DNA of 64,000 nt from Mycobacterium sp. (GCA_003987775.1 RXJD01000016.1:1-64000); one strand, 5' to 3'; counted from the stretch's first letter, positions 36,401-45,420 are shown. Notes: generated from the letters alone by a model not told the origin. Program-made: numbers and translations.

Positions 36401-37828
36401 ATGCCGGAGGAGCCGAACGAGGCGCCCCCTGAGTCCGCCGGCGGCCGGTTCGGCGCCTCCATCCGAAACGCGGGCTACCTGCCCAAGTGGTTTCTGCTGG
36501 GCACCACGATCGGGGTCATCTCCGGCCTGGGCGCCGTCGTCTTCTACCTGGCTCTCACGTACACCGGCGAATTCCTGCTCGGCTATCTCGCCGGCTATCA
36601 CGTCCCTACGCCGCTGGGCGAAGGGGGCCGGCGCGGGTCGAACGGGTTCATCCGGCCGTGGGCCATTCCCCTGGTGACGACGGGCGGCGCACTGCTCTCG
36701 GCGTTCGTCGTCGCCAAGTTCGCACCGGAGGCCACGGGCCACGGCACCGACGAGGCCATCGAGGCCGTGCACACCGATCCCCGCGCCATCCGCGCCCGGG
36801 CCGTCCTGGTGAAACTGGTGGCCAGCGCGCTGACCATCGGCTCCGGAGGCTCGGCCGGACGCGAAGGCCCCACGGCGCAGATTTCCGCCGGCTTCTCCTC
36901 GCTCCTCACGCGCCGCCTGGGCCTGTCCGATGAGGACGGCCGGGTTGCCGTCGCACTCGGCATCGGGGCGGGTATCGGGGCCATCTTCGCCGCGCCGCTG
37001 GGCGGGGCGGTCCTGGCCGCGTCCATCAGCTATCGCGACGACTTCGACTACCGCAGCCTGATACCCGGCTTCATCACCTCCGGCACGGCCTACGCGGTGC
37101 TCGGGTCCTTCCTCGGGTTCGATCCACTCTTCGGCTACATCGACGCTGAATACCGCTTCGAGCGGGCCTGGCCACTGCTGTGGTTCGTGGTGCTCGGTGT
37201 GGTGGCGGCGGCAGTGGGCTACTTGTATGCGAGGTTCTTCCACTCGACCGTCGCGCTCATGCGCCGGCTGCCGGGTGGCCCGATCCTCAAGCCCGCGGCG
37301 GGCGGGTTGACGGTCGGGCTGCTGGGATTGGTGATTCCGCAGATCTTGGGCAGTGGTTACGGCTGGGCCCAGCTGGCGGCCGACCGCGACTCACTGATGT
37401 CCATTCCGCTGTGGATCATCCTCGTCCTGCCGGTCGCCAAGATCGTCGCGACGTGCCTGTCCATCGGCTCGGGCGGGTCAGGCGGCCTGTTCGGGCCCGG
37501 GATCGTGATCGGCGCCTTCGTGGGGGCGGCGATCTGGCGTCTCGGCGACTTGGCCGGGCTTCCCGGTGTGCCGGAGCACCCGGGGATCTTCGTCGTCGTC
37601 GGGATGATGACCTGTTTCGGCAGCGTTGCGCGTGCGCCGCTGGCGATCATGATCATGGTCGCGGAGATGACGGGGTCATTCTCCGTGGTGCCTGGTGCGA
37701 TCCTGGCCGTCGGCATCGCGGCGCTGCTGATGTCGCGGACCAACGTCACGATCTACGAGGCACAGCGGCTCGATCGGGCGGCAGCCGAAGCCGAGCGCGC
37801 GCAGGGCGATGCGCCGAACGTGAACTGA
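36401..37828 (+). CDS. ClC family chloride channel/antiporter (Rv0143c-like)
   Basis: 475 residues with the ClC fold: 10-12 membrane segments starting KWFLLGTTIGVISGLGAVVF. The ion-binding motifs are TIGSGGSAGREGPTAQISAG (GREGP filter) and SIGSGGSGGLFGPGIVIGAF (GxFxP equivalent), with EMTGSFSVVPGAILAVGIAA near the C-terminus. No CBS domains. The gating glutamate position GREGP is intact, so it could be a Cl-/H+ exchanger. Matches Rv0143c by position. Its last codons form the left arm of a terminator. The divergent pirin gene shares the upstream dyad. Confidence 0.9.
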   Translation: MPEEPNEAPPESAGGRFGASIRNAGYLPKWFLLGTTIGVISGLGAVVFYLALTYTGEFLLGYLAGYHVPTPLGEGGRRGSNGFIRPWAIPLVTTGGALLSAFVVAKFAPEATGHGTDEAIEAVHTDPRAIRARAVLVKLVASALTIGSGGSAGREGPTAQISAGFSSLLTRRLGLSDEDGRVAVALGIGAGIGAIFAAPLGGAVLAASISYRDDFDYRSLIPGFITSGTAYAVLGSFLGFDPLFGYIDAEYRFERAWPLLWFVVLGVVAAAVGYLYARFFHSTVALMRRLPGGPILKPAAGGLTVGLLGLVIPQILGSGYGWAQLAADRDSLMSIPLWIILVLPVAKIVATCLSIGSGGSGGLFGPGIVIGAFVGAAIWRLGDLAGLPGVPEHPGIFVVVGMMTCFGSVARAPLAIMIMVAEMTGSFSVVPGAILAVGIAALLMSRTNVTIYEAQRLDRAAAEAERAQGDAPNVN

Positions 37829-37868
37829 CGGCGAGATTTTCGCGATTTTCTCGCCGTCAGTTCACGTT
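37817..37868. terminator. Bidirectional terminator, 20-pair perfect stem
   Basis: The left arm 37817-37836 (from AACGTGAACTGACGGCGAGA) pairs perfectly with 37849-37868 around a 12-base AT-rich loop. The left arm includes the ClC stop codon. It sits between the convergent ClC and Dps genes and can stop transcription from both sides. Confidence 0.85.
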
Positions 37869-37887
37869 GGGCGTCTGCCTTGAGTGG

Positions 37888-38427
37888 CTACCGCGCCGCG
37901 TCGGCGGCGCTCTTTTCCGAGGTGGCGCCTTCGTGGGCCAGCTTGCCGCCGGCGCTCTCCAGGTGCGCACGGACGAACCACTGGAACTTCTCCAATTGCC
38001 CGGCCTGCCCGATCAGCAGATCCTGGGTGACCTGGTCGAGTTCGTCGGTCTCGTCGATGGCCTTGCGGATGTCCTCGATGACACCGGTGTAGACCAGGTC
38101 GAGCGCGGCCAGGTGGGCCTGGACGGTGTCGCGCCCCACCGAGTAGTCATCCCAGTCCCGGTCGTTGATGATGGCGTTCGGCGTGCCCTTCGGCGAAGCG
38201 CCCAGTGCCGCGATGCGCTCGGCCACGTCGTCCGCGTAGCCTCGCACCGCGTCGACCTGCGGGTCGATCATCTCGTGCACGCCAATGAAGTTGGGGCCCA
38301 CCACATTCCAGTGGATGTGCTTGAGCGTCAAGTGCAGGTCGTTGTAGGTGCTGAGCTGCCGCTGCAGGATTTCGGCGAGCCGCGCGCCCTGCTTGTCGCT
38401 GAGCCCCGGAATCGTGAACTGCGTCAT
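37888..38427 (-). CDS. dps: Dps ferritin-like DNA-binding protein (MsDps1-like)
   Basis: 179 residues, very close to M. smegmatis Dps1 as I recall it: QLSTYNDLHLTLKHIHWNVV, GPNFIGVHEMIDPQVDAVRG (ferroxidase His/Asp/Glu at the dimer interface), DDYSVGRDTVQAHLAALDLV, EKFQWFVRAHLESAGGKLAH and a short charged tail ESEKSAADAAR-like that in Dps1 supports dodecamer and DNA contacts. It oxidises and stores iron with H2O2 and protects DNA in stress and stationary phase. A GGGAG ribosome site precedes the ATG. M. tuberculosis lacks a Dps of this type, so this is a difference from it. Confidence 0.92.
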   Translation of the reverse strand: MTQFTIPGLSDKQGARLAEILQRQLSTYNDLHLTLKHIHWNVVGPNFIGVHEMIDPQVDAVRGYADDVAERIAALGASPKGTPNAIINDRDWDDYSVGRDTVQAHLAALDLVYTGVIEDIRKAIDETDELDQVTQDLLIGQAGQLEKFQWFVRAHLESAGGKLAHEGATSEKSAADAAR

Positions 38428-38505
38428 TGGATTTCTCCCTGAAATCTTTCGTTTGATGTCCTTTCTGCGAGTACCCGGTGAGGGAGGCGCTAACCCTGAG
38501 CCACG

Positions 38506-39417
38506 TCACAGTGGATGGATCTGCTGCACCGGAAGACGAGGCCCGCGGCGCGGTTCGTAGGCCAGGCCGCTGGCTTCCAGCACCCGCACCACCCGGTGCC
38601 GGTGCGGCCGCATCGGTTCCAGCAACTCGAGCATGCCGGCGTCGTCGAGCGGGCGTCCGATCAGCGTCCAGCCGATCATCTTGGAGACGTGGTAGTCGCC
38701 GACCGACAGTGCATCGGCGTCACCGAACGCCCGCTGCGCGGTCTCAGCCGCGGTCCACACTCCGACACCCGGCAGCGACATCAGCGCCTGCCGCGCCTGC
38801 TCCGGCGGCAACCTCACCAGCCGTTCCAGCGACGACGCGCGTCGCGCACACCCCACCACCGTCTGGGCGCGTCCCGGATCGACGTTGGCGCGGTGAAACT
38901 CCCACGACGGGATGTAGCGCCACGCGTCCGCGGACGGCAGTACCCGCATACCGTCCGGTGCCGGCCCCGGTGCCGGGGTGCCGTACTTGGTCACCAGCAA
39001 CCGCCAGGCCCGGAACGCGTCGGCGCCGGGCACCCGCTGCTCTATCACTGCTGGGATCAGCGCTTCCAGCACCTGACCGGTGCGCCCCAGTCGCAGGTGG
39101 GGCACCTTGCGGTGGGCGGCGGCCACAGTTGGCTCCTGCGGATGGAAATCCGACGCGTCGTCCTCGGCACCGAGCATCGCCGGAAACAACTCGGCGAACT
39201 CCGTCGCACCGGCACCCCAGGCCTGGCAGCGGGCCGTGTCGCGACCGACGCGGGTGATGCGCGCCGTGACCGGCCCGCTGGGCAGCAGGCTCGTCCGCCA
39301 GATGGAGCCGTCGCCACCGGCCCGGAAACAGGGGTCGCCGCGGCCTCGCCGCAGCGGCGCGAGGGTATGCCCGAAGCCGCCGGCCCCGGGAAACGTGACG
39401 TCGCGTGTGGTCTGCAC
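38506..39417 (-). CDS. HhH-GPD DNA glycosylase, AlkA-like (Rv0142-like)
   Basis: 303 residues. The glycosylase core has the helix-hairpin-helix LMSLPGVGVWTAAETAQRAF and the catalytic Asp in LSVGDYHVSKMIGW, the GPD-type arrangement of 3-methyladenine DNA glycosylases. The N-terminal part (LAPLRRGRGDPCFRAGGDGS; GAEDDASDFHP) is the AlkA-type fold. It would excise alkylated purines. GTG start; no in-frame ATG upstream. Position matches Rv0142. Activity is not proven for the mycobacterial homologue. Confidence 0.85.
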   Translation of the reverse strand: MQTTRDVTFPGAGGFGHTLAPLRRGRGDPCFRAGGDGSIWRTSLLPSGPVTARITRVGRDTARCQAWGAGATEFAELFPAMLGAEDDASDFHPQEPTVAAAHRKVPHLRLGRTGQVLEALIPAVIEQRVPGADAFRAWRLLVTKYGTPAPGPAPDGMRVLPSADAWRYIPSWEFHRANVDPGRAQTVVGCARRASSLERLVRLPPEQARQALMSLPGVGVWTAAETAQRAFGDADALSVGDYHVSKMIGWTLIGRPLDDAGMLELLEPMRPHRHRVVRVLEASGLAYEPRRGPRLPVQQIHPL

Positions 39418-39514
39418 CTCGATGACTCTTAATACCGCACGGCACCGACCGAAGCCCGCGTTGATTGACCGTCAACTGTCCGCCGAGACAGGATGGACCT
39501 GTGATGTTGCCGTG

Positions 39515-39898
39515 ATGACGCCTTTCGACGACCCACAGGCCGAACTGGCATGGATGTTCCTGCAGAGCATGTGCGAGGGCGGAGACCTCGACGAAGGCTT
39601 CCAGCTGCTCAGCGACGACTTCACCTACTGGACCATCATCACGCGCGAGGAGTGGAACAAGGAGACCCTGCGGCGCGTCGTCGAACGGCGCAAGCAGGTC
39701 TTCGAGATCAACATCGACCTGCGGCGCTGCGTCAACGAGGGCGAGACGGTGGTGGTCGAAGGGCAGGTCTACGGCGCCACCGCCGACGGCACCGAGTACG
39801 ACAGCCCGTTCGTCTGCATCTTCGACACCCGCGACGGCATGATCGTGTCACTTCGCGAGTACACCGACACCCAGGCGCTGGCGCGGGTGTTTCCCTGA
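39515..39898 (+). CDS. NTF2/SnoaL-like protein (Rv0141c-like)
   Basis: 127 residues from ATG 39515 (GTG just before it is in frame): PFDDPQAELAWMFLQSMCEG, FQLLSDDFTYWTIITREEWN, VFEINIDLRRCVNEGETVVV, DSPFVCIFDTRDGMIVSLRE and YTDTQALARVF. This is a SnoaL-like NTF2 fold, probably an isomerase/cyclase or binding protein. The 97-base gap to the divergent glycosylase gene has no clear promoter. It converges on the DUF427 gene with four bases between stops. Function unknown. Confidence 0.85.
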   Translation: MTPFDDPQAELAWMFLQSMCEGGDLDEGFQLLSDDFTYWTIITREEWNKETLRRVVERRKQVFEINIDLRRCVNEGETVVVEGQVYGATADGTEYDSPFVCIFDTRDGMIVSLREYTDTQALARVFP

Positions 39899-39902
39899 CC
39901 TG

Positions 39903-40277
39903 TTAGCCGACGGTGATCTCGGCTTTGTTCGGATAGAACGCGACGTGCCCGGCGATCGCCCCGACCGCGGGGTAGGGCTGTTCGTAGGTCCAGATCGCGT
40001 CCTTGACGGTGTCGCCGGCCGAGGTGGTCACGCTGTAGTAGCTGGCCTCACCCTTGAACGGGCAGTAGCTGGTGGTGTCGGTCCTGGTGATCCGCTCCTG
40101 CACCACATCCGTCAACGGAATGTATTGCACCAGAGGTAAAGTCGCCTCCTGCAAGCCCAGCGCGGCGGTGGTGTCGGCGACCAGTTCACCGTTGACGCGT
40201 ACTTGGACGCGGCCCTGCGTCGGCTCGATCGTGATCGGGTGACCTGCGTTCGGTTCTTTGATTTCCGGATGGCTCAT
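39903..40277 (-). CDS. DUF427 protein (Rv0140-like)
   Basis: 124 residues: HPITIEPTQGRVQVRVNGEL, VADTTAALGLQEATLPLVQY, then the DUF427 signature TTSYCPFKGEASYYSV and KDAIWTYEQPYPAVGAIAGH, ending VAFYPNKAEI. It is a third DUF427 gene of the window and matches Rv0140 by place and size. Fold known, function unknown. It lies 36 bases downstream of nothing on its own strand except the methyltransferase that ends upstream (40314). Confidence 0.85.
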   Translation of the reverse strand: MSHPEIKEPNAGHPITIEPTQGRVQVRVNGELVADTTAALGLQEATLPLVQYIPLTDVVQERITRTDTTSYCPFKGEASYYSVTTSAGDTVKDAIWTYEQPYPAVGAIAGHVAFYPNKAEITVG

Positions 40278-40313
40278 GCGAAGTGCAACGCCGTCGGGGC
40301 GCCGACATTCCCG

Positions 40314-41132
40314 TCAGTAGGCATAACGGTGATACTGCGCCATCGTCCGCAACACCGGCACCCGCGCCATCATCCGGCCCATCCACCTGAACACGGGGGG
40401 CACCAGGTCGAAGGTGTCGCTGTCGAACACCGATTCCCACGCCACCAGCCGGACACCTGGAACCGCATCGAGGATGTCCGACGGTCCGTCGATCCCCCAG
40501 TGCAGGGTCGACCCGGAGCGGCGGACCACGGAGTTGATCACCTGCGTGCGAATACCGAACGTGTTGAACGCGTCGAATTGCAGTTCGCCGCAAGGGAATC
40601 GGTCGACCACGCGGCGCAACAGCGCCAGACCGTCGGCCTTGGTCAGATACATCGTCAGACCTTCGCCGAGGAACAGGGTGGGACGGTCGGCCGGTATGTC
40701 GGCGAGCCATTGCGGGTCGGTCACCGAGGCCGCGACCGTGCGGCAGTGCTCGCGAGGGGGATAGAGCCGCTCGTACAACTCGATCACCGCCGGGTAGTCG
40801 ATGTCGTACCACCGCACGCCCGGGCCTGGATCGAGCCGATGAACCCTGGCATCCAGCCCGCAGCCGACGTGCAGCACCGTCGCCTCGGGATGGGCGGACA
40901 GAAACTGCCGGGTCCAGTTGTCGAAATGGGCGCTGCGCACCGCTACCGACGGGGCCCGTCGCGCGGTGATAGTCGTTGCGGCCCAGTCGTAGTCGATGCG
41001 TGCCACGGCCGCCTTCGCGTACTCGTCGTGCAGGATCGACGTGGGCGAGTCGGCGTCGAGCGCCTTGGCATACAGCGTCGCGAGCATGGTCTGAGGTGGC
41101 CCGTGGAGGTCCACGTGAACACGTTCCATCAC
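40314..41132 (-). CDS. Class I SAM-dependent methyltransferase (LCMT-like)
   Basis: 272 residues: LATLYAKALDADSPTSILHD, AVRSAHFDNWTRQFLSAHPE, the SAM site ATVLHVGCGLDARVHRLDPG (GCGLDxR), VRWYDIDYPAVIELYERLYP and RPTLFLGEGLTMYL. This is a leucine-carboxyl-methyltransferase-type (PPM1/Tcmp) fold similar to polyketide O-methyltransferases. Not in the H37Rv order I recall at this point, so likely an insertion. Eight bases separate its start from the stop of the reductase gene (41140), so it is probably in the same operon. Confidence 0.85.
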   Translation of the reverse strand: MMERVHVDLHGPPQTMLATLYAKALDADSPTSILHDEYAKAAVARIDYDWAATTITARRAPSVAVRSAHFDNWTRQFLSAHPEATVLHVGCGLDARVHRLDPGPGVRWYDIDYPAVIELYERLYPPREHCRTVAASVTDPQWLADIPADRPTLFLGEGLTMYLTKADGLALLRRVVDRFPCGELQFDAFNTFGIRTQVINSVVRRSGSTLHWGIDGPSDILDAVPGVRLVAWESVFDSDTFDLVPPVFRWMGRMMARVPVLRTMAQYHRYAY

Positions 41133-41139
41133 CCCGAGC

Positions 41140-42156
41140 CTATTCGGGTGCGGCAGCCTTCTTCGCGGCCTTTCGCATACCGGCCCAGAAGCGGGCCGCC
41201 TCCCGGATCGACTCCTCCACCGGCCGTGGTTTCCAGCCCAGTTCGCGTACCGCCTTGCTGTGGTCGACCGGGGCTTCGGCCCGCATCATCCGCACCGAGT
41301 CGAGGCTCAGTTCGGCGTCCTTGCCGGTCAGCCGGGCCCGCAGGCTGCCGAACGCGCCCAGGGCATAGAGCACCGGCACCGGTATCGACCGCTGCGGTGG
41401 CCGGACCCCGGCCTCGTCGGCCGCGATGCGCACCACGTCGGACAGGGCCATCATGCGTTCGGAGATCAGGTACTTCTCGCCGTTGCGGCCTCGCTCGGCG
41501 GCCAGAATCATTGCCCGGGCCGCGTCGTCGACGCCGACCACCTCCAGCTGGATGCCGCTCATCTGGAACGGCAGCTTGCCGAAGACGGCGCCGGCGATGA
41601 AGGCGCCGTGCGGCGTGCGGCCCCAGTCGCCGCTGCCGTACGTGGTCGAGACGCACATCGCGACGGCCGGCAGTCCGTAGTCGGCGACGTAGCGCATCAC
41701 CAGGTCCTCGGCCTGCACCCGCGACTGGACGTAGGGGGTGACCTTACGTGCGCCGATCCGGTCGGCTTCGGAGGCGACGTGACCGTGCCGGCGGTCCACC
41801 GAGGCATACGTGCTGGTGAAGACGAACCGGTGCAGATCAAGGTCTTTCGCGACGTCGAGCACGTTGCGCAAGCCCTCGACGTTGGTGCGGAACAGCGGTG
41901 CCGGGTCGCGCAGCCAGGCGCGGGTGTCCACCACGCAGTAGTAGACGTCGTCGCACCCGTCCATGGCTTCGCGCATCGTGGCGGTGTCGAAGATGTCGCC
42001 CTGAAACCTCGTCACCTCGAGGTCGTCGATCGCGCGGGTGTTGGCGGTGGGCCGCACCATCACACGCACGTCATGGCCGTCCTCGACCAGCAGGCGGGTC
42101 ACGTGCGACCCGAGGAAACCGTTGGCGCCGATGACCAGTTTCGGCTTACCGCTCAC
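41140..42156 (-). CDS. NAD-dependent epimerase/reductase (Rv0139-like)
   Basis: 338 residues of the extended SDR (4-dihydromethyl-trisporate/flavanone reductase) type: KLVIGANGFLGSHVTRLLVE, FQGDIFDTATMREAMDGCDD, YYCVVDTRAWLRDPAPLFRT and VFTSTYASVDRRHGHV. Unusually the catalytic YxxxK reads YVQSR (codon CGG), so Arg stands where Lys is expected. GTG start at 42156 overlaps the upstream NTF2 gene by GTGA. Substrate unknown; may be non-catalytic or use a different proton relay. Confidence 0.85.
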   Translation of the reverse strand: MSGKPKLVIGANGFLGSHVTRLLVEDGHDVRVMVRPTANTRAIDDLEVTRFQGDIFDTATMREAMDGCDDVYYCVVDTRAWLRDPAPLFRTNVEGLRNVLDVAKDLDLHRFVFTSTYASVDRRHGHVASEADRIGARKVTPYVQSRVQAEDLVMRYVADYGLPAVAMCVSTTYGSGDWGRTPHGAFIAGAVFGKLPFQMSGIQLEVVGVDDAARAMILAAERGRNGEKYLISERMMALSDVVRIAADEAGVRPPQRSIPVPVLYALGAFGSLRARLTGKDAELSLDSVRMMRAEAPVDHSKAVRELGWKPRPVEESIREAARFWAGMRKAAKKAAAPE

Positions 42157-42659
42157 TGCGCTCCCCCGTATTGCTTCATGAAGGCGGCGGCGTCGTCGTC
42201 GAGGTTGCCGCATTCCTGCGCCTTGCGGCACCACTTCAGCGCGGCCTGCACGAAGCGCAGCGGGTTGTAGATGTCTTCCTGGCGGCGCCACAGGCCGTCG
42301 CCGGCGTAGGTGATGATCGAGATGTTGGTCGCGGTGATCACGCTGCCGTCGCCCGGGTCGCGCATCGGGTTGTCGAGTTCCATGATGATCCGCCCGGTCG
42401 GTTCGTCGATGACCGACCACAGTGACGGGAACTCCACCATGTGGCTGCCCGGGAATGCCGTCATGGTCCGCTTGATCCAGGTGCGGACCTCGTCTCGCCC
42501 GTGCATGGTGCCGGCCGCGTGCTCGATGTATTCGACATCGGGGGTGTAGTGCTGCACCCAGGCGTCCCAGTCGTGCGTTTCGGCGGCTCTGGCCACGGTC
42601 TGTTCGAACTGCGCGAAGGCCGCCGCCAGTTCACTTTTGGGGAATTCCGGGCCGCTCAC
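42153..42659 (-). CDS. NTF2/SnoaL-like protein (Rv0138-like)
   Basis: 168 residues: EFPKSELAAAFAQFEQTVAR, HDWDAWVQHYTPDVEYIEHA, MHGRDEVRTWIKRTMTAFPG, and a WRRQEDIYNPLRFVQAALKW helix near the end. Typical SnoaL-like fold with a C-terminal extension. First gene of a leftward set with the epimerase and methyltransferase, divergent from msrA with 72 bases between starts. Function unknown. Confidence 0.82.
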   Translation of the reverse strand: MSGPEFPKSELAAAFAQFEQTVARAAETHDWDAWVQHYTPDVEYIEHAAGTMHGRDEVRTWIKRTMTAFPGSHMVEFPSLWSVIDEPTGRIIMELDNPMRDPGDGSVITATNISIITYAGDGLWRRQEDIYNPLRFVQAALKWCRKAQECGNLDDDAAAFMKQYGGAQ

Positions 42660-42731
42660 GAGCCGTTACACCTCACGGGCGGAGTGTAGCCTGGGGGCGT
42701 TATCGGCCCCGGGCCGGTTAGGAGGACAGCA

Positions 42732-43247
42732 ATGACGAGCACGCAAAAGGCCATCCTCGCGGGTGGCTGCTTCTGGGGCATGCAGGACCTGATCCGCAGG
42801 CAGCCCGGTGTGGTCTCCACCCGCGTCGGCTACAGCGGTGGCGACGTGCCCAACGCGACTTACCGCAACCACGGCACCCATGCCGAGGCGGTGGAGATCG
42901 TCTTCGACCCGTCGGCCACCGACTACCGCACCCTGCTGGAGTTCTTCTTCCAGATCCACGACCCCACCACGAAGAACCGCCAGGGCAACGACCGCGGGAT
43001 GAGCTACCGCTCGGCGATCTTCTATCTGGACGACGAACAGAAGCGGGTGGCGCTGGACACCATCGCCGACGTCGAGGCGTCGGGATTATGGCCGGGCAAG
43101 GTGGTGACCGAGGTTAGCCCCGCGGGCGACTTCTGGGAGGCCGAACCCGAGCACCAGGACTACCTGCTGCGCTACCCCAACGGCTACACCTGCCACTTCG
43201 TGCGGCCGGGCTGGAAGCTGCCGCGACGGGCCAAGGCTACTCAGTAG
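42732..43247 (+). CDS. msrA: Peptide methionine sulfoxide reductase MsrA
   Basis: 171 residues. Catalytic Cys13 lies in [16 protein letters not shown], followed by [31 protein letters not shown] (Glu contacts substrate) and [14 protein letters not shown]. It repairs methionine-S-sulfoxide with thioredoxin or mycothiol-linked electrons. A TAGCCT -10 (42687-42692) and an AGGAGGACAGCA ribosome site precede the ATG. Converges with cyp138, overlapping by 11 bases. Corresponds to Rv0137c. Confidence 0.95.
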   Translation: MTSTQKAILAGGCFWGMQDLIRRQPGVVSTRVGYSGGDVPNATYRNHGTHAEAVEIVFDPSATDYRTLLEFFFQIHDPTTKNRQGNDRGMSYRSAIFYLDDEQKRVALDTIADVEASGLWPGKVVTEVSPAGDFWEAEPEHQDYLLRYPNGYTCHFVRPGWKLPRRAKATQ

Positions 43248-44589
43248 CTTGGGAAGGACGGCGCCTGACCACCATTTGGCCGCCGTCTTTCGGCACGAAC
43301 GCCACCCCCCGGCCGTGCCACGCCTCGTCCGGCGCGGTGGTGGGTTCGATGACGAACTGGCGCAGCACCGTTCGCAACACCACGTCCATCTCCATGTTGG
43401 CGAATGCGGCGCCCACGCAGCGCCTGGTGCCGCCACCGAACGGGATCCAGGCGAACGCGGGCGGTTTGTGACCGATATACCGCTGCGGATCGAAGCGCCC
43501 GGGGTCGGGGAAGACGTCCGGATTCTGGTGTATCCGGCCGATATTGACGATGATCGAGTAACCACGGGGTATCACCCACTCACCGAGTCGGTAGGTCTCC
43601 GGGTAGACGTGCCGGCCGGCGAGGTCGATGACCGTCCGGGCCCGCTGCACCTCGAGAATCGTGGCCTGCCGCAGCTCACTGCCGCCGTTGCGGGCTTCTT
43701 CGACGAGATCGGCCAGCAGCGCGGGGTGGCGGGTGATTCGCTCGAAGGCCCACGCCAGCGTCGAGGCGGTGGTTTCGTGTCCGGCGGCCAGCAGCGCCAG
43801 CAGTTCGTCGCCAATGTCCTTGCGGGACATCACCGAGCCGTCGTCGTAGGTGCTGCGCAGCATCAACGCCAGCACGTCGGTGCGATCGGCGAAGTTGGGA
43901 TCTGAACGTTCCCGGTCGATCAGTTTGTCGATGACCACGTCATACTTCTGCCGGAATTCCGACAGCCTGCCCCACGGACTGAATCGGCCCCGGAAACCAC
44001 CGTAGTCGCGCTTGGGCTTGGGTACCGCGGCCAGCCGGGAGCCCAGCGTCACCCACGGCGGAATGATCGTGCGCAACTCGTCGAGTTCTGCTCCCTCGGC
44101 ACCGAAGACCGCGCGCAGGATGGCGTTCAGGGTGATGTGCATCATCGACGGCAACGTCGCGAACGACTGCCCCTGCGGCCAGCCGGCAGCCTCGCGCAGC
44201 GTCTCCTCCTCGATGATCGCCTCGTAGTTCTTCATGCTCTTGCCGTGGAAGGGGGGCGCCAGCAGACGGCGCCGACGGCGGTGGTCGTCACCTTCGAGCC
44301 CGAAGACCGATCCCGACCCGAACATCCGGCTGAGGTTGGGCTGGATGTTGCCGAGTTCATCCGGGCTGGTGGTGAAGACCTGTTTGGCCAGCTGGGGATC
44401 CGACACCATCACCATGTGGCCGTACATCGGGATGTGCATGGTGACGGCGGGGCCGTAGCGTTCGGTCACGCGTCGCAGCATCCCCTTGCGCGAGAACGCG
44501 AAGATCATGCCTTGCAACAGCTTCGGGATACGGGTGGCCGGCGGCAGCTTGACTTCGGACACTGCGCGGGCATCGATTGCTTGGCTCAC
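43237..44589 (-). CDS. cyp138: Cytochrome P450 CYP138
   Basis: 450 residues. I-helix [20 protein letters not shown] (AGxET), K-helix EVQR (ExxR) in [22 protein letters not shown]-like [20 protein letters not shown], and heme loop [20 protein letters not shown] (Cys ligand). It uses O2 and a ferredoxin/reductase; the natural substrate is unknown. GTG start at 44589 ([18 protein letters not shown]). A TAACGT -10 lies at 44606-44611, 16 bases upstream, overlapped by regulator sites. Position and length match H37Rv Rv0136. Confidence 0.93.
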   Translation of the reverse strand: MSQAIDARAVSEVKLPPATRIPKLLQGMIFAFSRKGMLRRVTERYGPAVTMHIPMYGHMVMVSDPQLAKQVFTTSPDELGNIQPNLSRMFGSGSVFGLEGDDHRRRRRLLAPPFHGKSMKNYEAIIEEETLREAAGWPQGQSFATLPSMMHITLNAILRAVFGAEGAELDELRTIIPPWVTLGSRLAAVPKPKRDYGGFRGRFSPWGRLSEFRQKYDVVIDKLIDRERSDPNFADRTDVLALMLRSTYDDGSVMSRKDIGDELLALLAAGHETTASTLAWAFERITRHPALLADLVEEARNGGSELRQATILEVQRARTVIDLAGRHVYPETYRLGEWVIPRGYSIIVNIGRIHQNPDVFPDPGRFDPQRYIGHKPPAFAWIPFGGGTRRCVGAAFANMEMDVVLRTVLRQFVIEPTTAPDEAWHGRGVAFVPKDGGQMVVRRRPSQATE

Positions 44590-44628
44590 GGAAGTGCGAC
44601 TCCCTACGTTATGCCCCCGTACCGAGGG

Positions 44629-44648
44629 TTGGTACTGCGGTGTACCAA
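44629..44648. promoter_or_regulatory. Operator 1, TTGGTAC-N6-GTACCAA
   Basis: Perfect seven-base arms with a six-base spacer. It covers the -35 position of the cyp138 promoter. Operator 2 shares the GGTAC-N6-GTACC core. Confidence 0.7.
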
Positions 44649-44663
44649 GGGCTTTCCCTGTAC

Positions 44664-44679
44664 GGTACTCTGTGGTACC
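44664..44679. promoter_or_regulatory. Operator 2, GGTAC-N6-GTACC
   Basis: Same core as operator 1 with centres 33 bases apart, about three helical turns. It covers TACTCT (44666-44671), the likely -10 of the TetR gene, 35 bases before the GTG at 44707. Confidence 0.7.
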
Positions 44680-44706
44680 AAAGGTGACAAGCGAAGGGCC
44701 CCGACC

Positions 44707-45306
44707 GTGACCGCTCTGGCTGATGACGGGGCGCAACCCGATCCGTTCCGGCAGCGGCTGCTCGACGGCCTGGCCGCGTCGATTCGCGAACGCGGATATC
44801 GCGCCACGACGGTCGCCGACATCGTCCGGCATGCCCGCACCTCCAAGCGCACGTTCTACGACCAGTTCACCAGCAAGGAACAGTGTTTCCTCGACTTGCT
44901 GCGGGCCGAGATCGAGCTCCTGGCCGAGGACATCCGGATGGCGGTCGACCCCGACGCCGACTGGCATCAGCAGATTCGCCAGGCCGTCGAGGGCTATGTC
45001 GGCAACATCGAGTCCCGGCCGGCCATCACGCTGAGCTGGATTCGCGAACTGCCCTCGCTGGGCGACTACGCCCGCCCGGTTCAGCGTCAGGGACTCGAGC
45101 TACTGACCGGCCTGCTGGTTAATTTGAGTGGGAGTCCGGGATTTCAGCGCGCGAACCTGCCGCCGCTGACCGTTCCGTTGGCAGTGATCCTGGTGGGGGG
45201 CTTGCGGGAGCTGGTGGCGCTGGCCGTCGAGGACGGCCGGCCGGTGCGGGAGATCGTCGAACCGGCCGTCGACGCCTCAATTGCGCTGCTCGGGCCGCGA
45301 CACTGA
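44707..45306 (+). CDS. TetR family regulator of cyp138 (Rv0135c-like)
   Basis: 199 residues, close to Rv0135c. HTH: RLLDGLAASIRERGYRATTV and IVRHARTSKRTFYDQFTSKE, with a large C-terminal domain ending VEPAVDASIALLGPRH. GTG start at 44707 is the only start that keeps the HTH near residue 20. Divergent from cyp138 with two matched operators between, so it very likely represses cyp138 and itself. The ligand may be the CYP138 substrate. A terminator-like stem follows at 45301-45334. Confidence 0.92.
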   Translation: MTALADDGAQPDPFRQRLLDGLAASIRERGYRATTVADIVRHARTSKRTFYDQFTSKEQCFLDLLRAEIELLAEDIRMAVDPDADWHQQIRQAVEGYVGNIESRPAITLSWIRELPSLGDYARPVQRQGLELLTGLLVNLSGSPGFQRANLPPLTVPLAVILVGGLRELVALAVEDGRPVREIVEPAVDASIALLGPRH

Positions 45307-45334
45307 AATGCCCTGCTTCCAATGCATTTGAGTG
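45301..45334. terminator. Stem-loop after TetR gene
   Basis: CACT-G-AAATGC pairs with GCATTT-G-AGTG, 11 positions with one G-G mismatch, around a 12-base loop. The left arm includes the TetR stop codon. Confidence 0.5.
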
Positions 45335-45420
45335 TGCCTCTACGCTGATACCACCGCGGGAATCCCGTGCTGGACGCACACCCGAAGCCGTGCCCGCACA
45401 CTCGACCGCCGGGGCGGGGC

